Positions 56,268 to 64,000 of a stretch of DNA of 64,000 nucleotides are shown in pieces. How positions within the stretch are numbered: the first letter of the stretch is position 1; every line of letters begins with the position of its first letter. Position numbers and translations under genes: made by a program. The notes beneath the pieces are model-generated. The model did not search any database. It was given only the letters and a program-made list of their open reading frames with translations, and was not told where the DNA came from. The DNA is from Crocodylus rhombifer (Eukaryota; Chordata; Crocodylia; Crocodylidae): NCBI GenBank assembly GCA_038503035.1, contig JAVSML010024622.1, positions 701,255 to 765,254 on the forward strand, written 5' to 3'.

Positions 56268-57475
56268 GAGGGGAGACAGGAGCCGCCCCCCAGTGTGGCC
56301 CAGACCCCTAACCAAATCACCATGGCACTCACCACAGGAGCCGAGACAGGCGGCAGCAGGGAGGAGACTGGAGCACAGACACAGGCTCGGCGGTTTCGCA
56401 GCTGCCTGAGCCTATGTACTGGGGAGAGCTGGGGGCATGGCCTCTGAGCAGCGTGGGCTGCTCAAAAGGCAGCTGGAGAAACAGTGGAGGTGAGACAGAC
56501 GGAATGCCAGCTGAGAGACACCAGCTCAGAAGCCAGGAGGCTCCAGTTCTAGCCCCAGCTTCCCAGAGGAGGAGGCAGCTGGCCACCAGGAGACCAGTGA
56601 GGCAGGAGGCAGCCTCAGGGGTCAGCAGGAGCCAAGGAGCCCCGCTGGAGAGCAGCAATCAGGTGGGATGCTGCTGGGGAACTGCAAGGCCCTGACTAGG
56701 AGCCCTGGAATTGGGACTCAGGGCAGACCCTCAAGTCCGCAGTCATCTTCGGACAGCTCTAAAGGGGGCAGAGCACAGGGAACCATGAACCCCAGAAAAG
56801 GGGAGAAGAGTGATGCTGGCAAGAGGGACCAAGATGACAGGACCCCAGGTAAGCTGGGCTCCAGGGTGGGGACACTGGAGGAACTGGTAGAGATGGGGCA
56901 CAGGGATGGTCCCAGTACCCCTGCCTGGCCTGTTAAAGGGGGAGAAGACAGATAAGCCCCTAGGAGACGGAGAGAAAGGAGCCTCGAGAGAGAGAAGAAA
57001 GTCAGGCTTGGGAGCTCCACTGGCAGGTGTCGGCATTTTTCTGTTGAATTGTGGATGACCCCAGCAGGGGCAAGTTTATTTTCCTTGAAGAGGGGGAAAC
57101 CAGCCCGAAAACCAGGGGTCCCCTTAAGGTTCATGGCCCAGAAGACCCAGCCCTGGCAAAGCGGGCAGTGTGGGGAAGATCTGTGGGGAGCAGCATCAAC
57201 CCAGGCCAAAGGTGTGGTAAGGGTGGAGTAAAGGGGAAGTTTGGAGCCCCACAAAGATAACCCAGTTGAGACACCTCTGGGCCCCAACAGGGAACTGCTT
57301 CCCCAACTGATAACAACAAAGACGTGGCAGGAAAGAAAAAGGGGCACCGCCCAGACCATCTAGGTGGCACTGGAATAGGGTTTCACCCTGACGTCGCTGG
57401 GAGGCAGGGCACCCACAAAGAGGTCCCCAAAGCCTTATAATACCTACCAGCAACAATAATGTTCTCCCAGTGAGA
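56268..57475. repeat. GC-rich purine-biased repeat, LTR/leader-like
   Basis: A 1.2-kb G/A-rich block stands out from its AT-rich surroundings. Its text style ('cagctggagaaacagtgg', 'gggacactggaggaactgg') resembles LTR leader DNA, as at 5254-6135. Near the right end 'ggggcaccgcccagacc' and 'ggtggcactggaatagggt' occur. Frames of up to 213 codons on the minus strand show no domain. No TSD or terminal repeat was resolved. Confidence 0.35.
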
Positions 57476-57491
57476 TCCCTTAGGCTTAGAG

Positions 57492-57859
57492 CAGTGGTGC
57501 CTAATTTATGCAGCCCCATGAGCTGTGTCTTCTGATCTGTGGGGATGGAATTTGGTGGTGGCAGCGTTAACTATTGCAGCTCCCAGAACCATTGTAGCCA
57601 CCACTCCTCCCACTACCAAGTTTCCAGCCCCTGGGGACTCCCACAGGCCAGATGCTGTGGTTCCAGTCTCTCCAAGGGTCTGCAAATTTGGTGGGAGGAT
57701 AAGTGGCACCAGCATTAATTCCCCTGGGAACTGCAGCAATTTATGCTGCCACCTCTTCCCACGCTGTCAAATTTCTGGACCCGTAGGAACCCTGAAAGGC
57801 TGGATAACATGACTCTGCAGGTCAGATCTGGCCCATGGGCTCTATCTTTGTCACCTCTG
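57492..57859. mobile_element. hAT element, 368 bp
   Basis: The ends CAGTGGTGCCTA and (reversed) CAGAGGTGACAAA form a short terminal inverted repeat. The flanks GCTTAGAG (57484-57491) and CCTTAGAA (57860-57867) match at 6 of 8 positions, fitting a decayed TSD. The right part ('ggtcagatctggcccatggg') resembles other hAT right ends in the window. Confidence 0.65.
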
Positions 57860-57964
57860 CCTTAGAATAAAAACAAACACACATTTCAGCTGCTTTAAAG
57901 GAGAAAAGGAGCTGCTGCTCAGGAGTGTGCATCAGGTGTTACAATCTAACTGTTATGTCTACAT

Positions 57965-58269
57965 CAGTGGTTCTCACCCTCTTTGGATTTGACCTACTGC
58001 TCAATGGACTCATGACACCCCTCCATGACTTCTGTGCATGAGTGGTGCCCAATTTCAAAAAATAATTTATATATTACAGTGCTTACCTCCTTGCAGACAA
58101 GCTAGGCAATGAGGATGAGGAGTCAGGCAGGGACTAGCCTTAGCCTGTGCTTATCTGATGATCTACTTATCTCCTCATACCTGGACATATACCCAACTAC
58201 ATATCTCATCTCCTTCAAAGGATATGGCAGCACCCAAGGGTGCCCCAGCACCCCTGTTGAGAATTAGTG
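57965..58269. mobile_element. hAT MITE, 305 bp, perfect TSD
   Basis: The ends CAGTGGTTCTCACCC and (reversed) CACTAATTCTCAAC are flanked by identical 8-bp duplications GTCTACAT (57957-57964 and 58270-58277). It belongs to the same broad hAT group as 17781-18029. Non-coding. Confidence 0.82.
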
Positions 58270-58562
58270 GTCTACATGATTCTATAGTCATACAAGTTAA
58301 CTAACTCACCCTAATTTTGACTCTGAATGAAATAGGATTAACATTGTGGTGGTTCTGCTATATCTGTATTGCTATAGAATCATGTAGATGTAATAGTTGC
58401 ACAGAGCTTTTATTGGTACTCTTTGATATTGATACAACTATTAGATCATTCTATAGTCATTACACTGTGAAGAAAAGGAAAGGATAGGCTATCTCATTCC
58501 TTAACAAGACCTGTAGGATGTATAACTTACTGCATAGGTAGCAATCCTGCACTGGCCCTTGG

Positions 58563-58616
58563 AAGTGGACTAGATGATGGACTAGGTCTTTCCAGCTCTA
58601 ATTTCTACAATATAGT
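58563..58616 (+). repeat. Old CR1-like 3' tail
   Basis: The text 'ggaagtggactagatgatgg' and 'ggtctttccagctctaattt' followed by 'ctacaat' parallels the CR1 3' UTR end. It is diverged and limited to about 50 bp. Confidence 0.55.
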
Positions 58617-59111
58617 CATTTAAAGCTAATCTTGTAACTAAGCTTATTAATAACTTTTCACTTACTGGCACCAAGACAAAAATCTGTTAAAGTAATATAT
58701 TCTGAAATCTGTTTGAGATGAAAACAAAACAAAGTTTAAAACTGATTTTCTTTGGATTAGCTATATACCTCACAAACAGAAGTCTCCAGCTCCTCTCAGA
58801 GAAACAAGACTATGAAAGATCAGTAAATTGATGTCAGGCCATTGAACCAGCAGCTCATTCAACGAAAGGTCACATTTTGGTTTGATCCTCACAAACCTTC
58901 GGTCATGGTGATCTTAGTCCTGCAGGAAGTAGAAAACAGCATTCATCAGGGAGCAGAAGAAACGTTAAAGGGATTTTCTAACTGAAGTATGTATATAACT
59001 CTGTTAAAACTGTTAAGCACCTCAAAGTCTGATTGTTTTATTTCTAAAATTCCCAATGAATTTGGAAAGTGTTTTTATCCCTACGTGAGGTGGGGAAATG
59101 AGACACAGAGA
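58617..59111. other. Unannotated AT-rich stretch
   Basis: No gene or clear repeat. Confidence 0.5.
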
Positions 59112-59388
59112 GCACGTCTACATATGACGCTACACTACCGATGCACTAGTGATGTAGTGTGCACGGGTGTCTACATGTGACCAGGAGGTACTTCACCGTA
59201 GCAGCGTACTCCTCCACTATAATGCTCCACTACAGCAAAGTAGCTGTCAAAAGTAACTGTGCACCATGCACATGGTGCAGTACAGGAGCTTACTGAGCCA
59301 TGCTTTAGTACTTCCTTTTGGTACTTTTGGAAGTACTAAAGCACAGTGCAGTAACAACATCACTACAGGGCAACATGTAGATGCACCC
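59112..59388. repeat. MITE-like repeat with 'gtctacat' ends
   Basis: The left edge GCACGTCTACATATG and the right edge, reversed (GGTGCATCTACATGTTG), form an imperfect inverted repeat. Inside, 'tttagtacttcc' pairs with 'ggaagtactaaa' as a local hairpin (about 59302-59341). The flanks do not give a clear TSD. Confidence 0.5.
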
Positions 59389-62045
59389 AGAATAAATAAG
59401 TGACTTATCCAAGGACAAGTATGAACTAAACTCAGATCTACCACGTCCCAAGCTTGTAGCTTAACCATTTCTTTCTCTTAGGACTAATTCCCAGGTGCAG
59501 GGTCAATTCTGCTTTGTAATTGCTGAAAACAGGAGTAACATCACTTTGCTGCAATTTAAAGAACTGAACAGAATCACGTTATCATTTTTCAGGAAAATCA
59601 CAAACTGTAGATTTGATGATGCAGGAAAGATGGAAGAAGGCTACCTGAATCCTTCATGAAAGGCAATTTATAGGATATCAGGTTTAATAAGAACTGCTCA
59701 AATGTAATGCTAAGACTGTACACACTGATGAACCTGCAAACATTACTTTACAGTAACATTCTCACACACTGTTAACTCAAGATTGCCTCTAAAATTTTGA
59801 AATGTCTCTCTGCAAGAAGTCATCTGATTCAAGCATTCCAGGTTTGAAAACTAACTGGGATTTGAGAAACTTGACTTTCAACGACAATCATTGTTCCTCA
59901 CCTTGTATATAATAAGAAAAGATTTCAGTTGGATGTCAGCTGTGTTACTTTTTAGTTAGAATTTAAGTGTTGAAATGCAAGAATTGATTTACTGTTCAGA
60001 TATGGCTCCCAATATCTGAGCAAGCAGAACTCTTCCCTCTGATAGGGAAAGGAAGAAATGGGAGACTAAAAGAAATAAAGGCATTGGAGGGAAAAAAAGA
60101 ACTTTAATTTATCTTTAAAAAGAGCTCCCACATACAAGAGAAGCTCAAGTACAAATCAGAAGTGATATAAATTCTAATCTCTTTCCCGGCCAAGTAGCTG
60201 GAGGCAGGAAAGCTGCAATTATAATGTGCCAACAAAATAGCAACTCCTCCAGGCTGAACTAATTCAGGAATATTACATATGGAAACAAGAACCACTCCTC
60301 TTCCCCCTACCCTCAGGCTTATAATTAAAGGAAACTCAGAAGAGAAACAGTCCTTTTTACTGCTCCTACTCAAAAGCTAAAGATCCTGTCTTGTCAGAGA
60401 ATAAATCTTTGTAGTTCGAACAGAAGGATCTCTCACCTAACCGATCTCAGGGACTCTTTCTAGCCTGTGACATGAATTTGGATTCCCAGCGAGACAGCAC
60501 ATCATGCTGTCACTAAATCAAAACATCCATCCCCTTCAGATAAACTAGTGTAAACCCCCCCCAAAAAAACCCAGACACACACACGGAAACAGAGTTATAT
60601 AAAAGAATGAGAGCTAAGACACTATTCCCAGCTTTGCCCAAACCCAGCAGATGACTGGAAATGACTGAACCTTTATGTACATCAGGTTTCCACTCTGCAC
60701 TTTGGGAAGGCTAATTCTTACCTACTTGACAGCAATACCAACAAATACAAATACTTCTTTCACACACCAAGTCTTTCCCGGCTCTAACCTGCCTTAATCT
60801 AGCACTGCTCTGCAGTGAATATAAAAGCTGTGGCCTTAGCGCCAGAGTGTGGGTTTTGATGGTCCTCCAGAATGATCCCACATTTCTCAGCAGCTATATT
60901 TTTCTCACCCTTCCACCTACTCACTTCTTACTCCCCTCACAAGCACCAGAAACTAGCTGCCGATACATATGGTTTAAACTTCCATTCCCTGTGACCTGAC
61001 CCAGCTTCATACAGCTCAGTCCAGGAGAACAGCATAAGATGTCGTCCAGATTATCTTTATCCCAGCATGCCACTAGCCAGCTGAAGGAGACATTAGGATC
61101 ACGGTTGTCATCTGGGGCAACTACACCAAGCAACTCAATTGTGGGAGATGCCTGCATGCAGACATGGATGCTGAGTGCATCTCCACAATGCAGAAGCAGA
61201 GAGGCGTTGAGCAGATGGCTCCTGAGCATGGGGAGAGAAGTCTAATCCTCAAGGGCTACTAGCCCAGGGCAAAAGGTCCCAGCATCACACTGAACCCTTC
61301 CCCGCCAAGCTGTTTTCCCTCTGAAAAGTTCACCAGTTCCCCATATGCACACAATCTATCCTCACCTGGGCTTTTGAGGTGAGCTGGTTTCATTGTCCAC
61401 ACCACAGCCACCTATCCTGGAAAGGGCCCCTACAGCACAGGAACGTAGCACGGAGCTAGGAGGCATCTGCCTAGGAGCAGACTCAATAATATGGACTGGC
61501 GGGCTAAAAGGGTCTCTCAGAAAACATGCTGGGGACTATTCCCAAAGTAGCCTGGGGATACAAGTCAACAGCATGTGAAACAACCACAGCCTGGCAAGAA
61601 GCAAGGGTCTCTTGTGGGGGAAGGTGTGATTGTACACATGGGGCATGCACTTGGTGCGCCTGCATCCCACTTTGATTTCTGCTTCACCCACAGTTTAACA
61701 TGAAGTACCTGGCACCACCAGCAGCAGCAGCATTTCTAGCCAGGCAGTGCTGAGGGGGTCTATTGATCTCACAGCTCATGATGAGCTCCCTGATCTCTAC
61801 TCTTCCTTCCCTAGTGCCAGCCCCCTCTGTCATGGCCAGGGCTAGCTGCTTCCCCTGCCTACTGCCCAGCTCCCCCACTACAGCCCTGCAGGGGATTAAG
61901 CCTTCCCACGGAGTTCCCTGTGCTCTCGTCTCCATCCTGAAGGCCACAAGGACCAGGTGGCCCCAGGCCCCTTGGCCTCCTAGGGAACCTGCTCCTTGCT
62001 TTTTGCCTGGGGAAAGGAAACACCTGCTGTTTTGGGGGCAGTGAC
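59389..62045. other. Unannotated stretch
   Basis: No gene is supported. A 102-codon minus-strand frame (61229 to 60921) has no domain I recognise. Composition is ordinary until about 61700, where GC content rises. Confidence 0.45.
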
Positions 62046-62273
62046 CAGGAACCTTGGTTTTCTCCAATAACAAATAAAAATAAATCCCCAATTTTTGAAT
62101 GAAGTAGCCTAAAAATCCACATTTTCCCATGATTAAAACGAAACACCACTCTAGATAGATAGATAGATATAGTGGTGTTTCATTTTAGTCACAGGAAAAT
62201 GTGGATTTGGGGTTATATTTTTTTAAACCAAACATTGGTGATTTTTTTTAATCAGAAAAAACCAGGATCCCTG
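62046..62273. mobile_element. Palindromic hAT MITE, 228 bp
   Basis: The ends CAGGAACCTTGGTTTTCTCC and (reversed) CAGGGATCCTGGTTTTTTCTG match the ends of 18514-19963 and 23111-24030. The element is itself a palindrome: 62112-62150 and 62171-62209 are 39-bp near-perfect inverted arms around a TAGA-repeat loop (62151-62170). The flanks GCAGTGAC and GTTAGGAC are only weakly alike. Non-coding. Confidence 0.7.
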
Positions 62274-62498
62274 GTTAGGACACGCCTCACACCCTGCCCC
62301 GCTTGAAGGAACAGCCCCCACCAACGACACCAGCCCCGCGCCTGGCAGAGGCGGGGCCGGGCCCTTGGGCAGCCCCGAGCCCGAGCCCGAGAGACAGTTG
62401 AAGGGCCGCCCTCCCCCGAAGACGGCGGACTCCTGGGCGAGGGACTTCGTTAACGCCCGAGGCCTCGTCCCAGCCCTCGCGCTCTGCCTGTGGAGCGC

Positions 62499-62511
62499 GT
62501 TGCCGAGCAAC
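62499..62511. promoter_or_regulatory. RFX-type X-box-like site
   Basis: GTTGCCGAGCAAC is a 13-bp inverted repeat (GTTGC/GCAAC) very close to the RFX X-box GTTGCCATGGCAAC. It lies about 115 bp upstream of the TATA box. RFX sites near promoters are frequent in ciliary and MHC class II genes. Function is inferred. Confidence 0.45.
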
Positions 62512-62612
62512 GGCGGGCGCCCGCTGTCAACAGCTGCAGCGAGCTGGGTGACGCTAGACGCATGCTCCCCCCCGCGCAACTCCCCGCATTACCTCATTCT
62601 CCCGGGCACGGT

Positions 62613-62620
62613 TATAAAAA
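62613..62620 (+). promoter_or_regulatory. TATA box with initiator at +30
   Basis: TATAAAAA begins at 62613. The pyrimidine-A motif TCACTG places a possible transcription start at about 62643, 30 bp downstream, the canonical spacing. Both sit in the CpG-rich region. Confidence 0.5.
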
Positions 62621-62811
62621 GAACCGCCTCCCGCGCAGGCTCACTGAGAGTTCGCTGAGGAAGCGGCCCGAGGGGGGGAGGAGCGTGGTTCTCTCCTCCT
62701 AAGAATCACCGCTTGCCTTGACCCTACTGAGAAAAAAACTGGGCCCCTGCCGGCCTCCGTATGCCGGGCGAGGAGCGTCACAGCGCAGCCCTGGATTGCC
62801 CCATTCCCGCT

Positions 62812-62821
62812 CTATTTTTAG
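62812..62821. promoter_or_regulatory. MEF2-type site
   Basis: CTATTTTTAG is an exact match to the MEF2 consensus CTA(A/T)4TAG, unusual within CpG-rich DNA. Occupancy is unknown. Confidence 0.4.
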
Positions 62822-62891
62822 CCCTTTGTTTCAGGCCCCCGCCCCTCGCGCCAAGGGCGGACGGGATGACGCCATCCGTTTCCCGGAACGA

Positions 62892-62907
62892 TGACGCGGC
62901 CGCGTCA
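62892..62907. promoter_or_regulatory. 16-bp CRE-like palindrome
   Basis: TGACGCGGCCGCGTCA is a perfect 16-bp palindrome made of two TGACGC half-sites, as bound by CREB/ATF-family dimers, around a GCGGCCGC core. Another TGACGCC lies about 27 bp upstream (62865-62871). Confidence 0.5.
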
Positions 62908-63000
62908 GCGGGAGGGAGAGGGTGAGAGCTGGAATGTTCACCGTGGTCGCTGTTCCTTAAAGGGGCCGCGGGCCATTTTCTGCCTTTGCTCCTGTGTCCT

Positions 63001-64000
63001 GCCCAGTGAAAGCAGGGCGGGCGTCCCCCACGTGGAGAGCAGGTCTCACCCTGCGGCCAAGGCCCAGTGGGGCATGGCGGCCCAGCCAGGGCTCCCCTGG
63101 CTTGGCAGCCTGTGCCATGGCAGCTTCCCCGCATCCACCTCTTGTGTGCGGGTCACCCCTGCCTGGCCAGTCATCCTGCCTGGGCGCCTAGGACCCCGTA
63201 TAGGGGCCAGGCAGGGTGACTTGCCCTAGGTAACCCCACCCACTTCTTGGGCTATAACTGCCCTCTGCTGCCATGCTCTGTCAACCTGGGGCACAGCCAG
63301 GAATTGGGCTCTGGAGCCCCCGGTGACTTCCCCCACCCAGTGGGCTGCTGGCCAGTGCTGTAGCAATGAAGTTTGGTACCCGGGGTGAAGCTTGCCCTCA
63401 CCCCATGCACAGCTCTTGGGTGCACATGTCCCCCATGCTTGCCTGGGAGCACACACAGCTGTGGGAGCTGCCCTTCCCCTTCCTGGTGCCCTCCCAAACA
63501 AACTCCGTCTCCTGCCTAGGCTGGGCAGTGCCTGTTGGCACCCCTTCGCTTTGGCACCCTGGACGGTCGCCCCCCTGCTGCTGGCTTCCCCACAGTTGTG
63601 GTCGCTCCAGGCTCTCCCGTGCTCTGGCAAAGTCAGGCCTGCTCTGTCTTCATCCCCTGAGAGACCTGCGTTGATTCTTTGTGAATTCAGCCAGGGTTTT
63701 CCTCCATGGGAACTGCCCCCCACACGCACCTCTGTTCCTCCAGTGTCTCCATGTCTGTCTCCAGCACCCCCAACATGCTGCCGTGTTACAGGGATGGTAG
63801 AAGTTCACTCATTCAACCCTTCTCAGTTGCACTGTCAAGGTGGCTCATTCTCACTCTTTCTGATTCTCCTACATATCCTTCCATCCCTCCAGTTCCCCTG
63901 CCCTCCCTATGCCTGGATCGTTGCCTCTCCTGGATCTTTTCTACCCAAATGATCTGTAGACTTTGTCCCCCTCACCTCATTTCCCCTTAAATGTTTGACT
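63001..64000. other. GC-rich to pyrimidine-rich stretch, no confirmed gene
   Basis: CpG density falls after about 63000, and the sequence becomes C/T-rich toward the window end. Overlapping frames of 167-186 codons on both strands have no domains and low-complexity composition. It could be intron sequence of a gene starting at the CpG island, or an old GC-rich repeat. Confidence 0.35.

Larger units (their letters stand above)
62285..63000 (+). promoter_or_regulatory. CpG-rich candidate promoter region
   Basis: CpG dinucleotides are dense from about 62285 to 62960, unlike the rest of the window, where CpG decay is widespread. Undecayed CpG over 700 bp implies an unmethylated island, usually a host promoter. 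It contains an X-box-like site, TGACG sites, a TATA box with an initiator-like site 30 bp downstream, a MEF2-type site and a possible splice donor (GTGAGA at 62922-62927). No coding exon is recognised, so the gene and even its strand are unknown. Plus is favoured by the TATA box. Confidence 0.6.

Noticed and set aside
56718..57359. 213-codon minus-strand frame
   Set aside because: It lies in a purine-biased repeat block with competing frames on the other strand and no recognisable domain.
60921..61229. 102-codon minus-strand frame with Cys residues
   Set aside because: Looked briefly like an exon or env fragment, but no motif, splice signals or neighbouring domain supports it.
63226..63952. 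Overlapping 167- and 186-codon frames on opposite strands
   Set aside because: Both are low-complexity, Pro/Ser/Leu- or Gly-rich by composition and show no motif. Overlap on both strands suggests GC-rich chance frames.

Overview
This window looks like non-coding vertebrate DNA, most plausibly from a crocodilian or a close archosaur or turtle relative. The reasons are several CR1 LINE copies with GDSL-esterase ORF1 and EN-RT ORF2, a Gmr1-type Ty3/gypsy element, a Tx1-like LINE, and many hAT elements with 8-bp target-site duplications (TSDs). I found no host protein-coding gene with confident exons, no rRNA or intact tRNA gene, no CRISPR and no bacterial-style operon. Nearly every long reading frame is a relic of a mobile element or a chance frame in GC-rich repeat DNA. 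The species assignment is inference.

Region by region. 1-1240 is the 3' part of a CR1 LINE (copy A), cut by the window edge. 1994-2243 is a fold-back retro-insert with a 13-bp TSD and a hammerhead-ribozyme-like core. 2329-2866 is a hAT element. 3905-4125 holds a 5S-rRNA-derived SINE. 5254-6135 is an LTR-like GC-rich repeat. 9185-10370 is an ancient CR1/L2-like LINE broken by another repeat, and 11183-13140 is a Tx1-like LINE with its RT core deleted. 17781-30000 is dominated by hAT elements and MITEs, including 18514-19963 (perfect TSD, with a minisatellite and an assembly gap inside) and its inverted relative at 23111-24030.

30196-33590 is a longer CR1 (copy B), nearly identical to copy A in its 3' 1.2 kb. 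37843-39192 is a hAT element that still carries a hATC dimerisation domain, and 40010-41370 is an old CR1. 47000-54485 is a degenerate Gmr1-like Ty3/gypsy element (SCAN-like Gag, protease, integrase). A 3.5-kb antisense CR1 (copy C, esterase domain preserved) is inserted into its integrase zinc finger, and an inverted second fragment shows the integrase-before-RT order of Gmr1. 54486-62045 holds more hAT elements and AT-rich DNA.

At the right end a palindromic hAT MITE (62046-62273) is followed by a CpG-rich stretch (about 62285-63000). It has a TATA box, an initiator-like site 30 bp downstream, an RFX-type X-box, a CRE-like 16-bp palindrome and a MEF2-type site. This is the only place where a host promoter or first exon is plausible.

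The layout records nested insertion: Gmr1 hit by CR1, one hAT element inside another, an old LINE split by a repeat. All recognised retroelement ORFs carry stops, frameshifts or lost catalytic residues, so none looks autonomous. The best leads are the fold-back retro-insert, the hATC-bearing hAT element, the nested and inverted Gmr1 locus, the esterase-bearing CR1 copies and the right-edge promoter.
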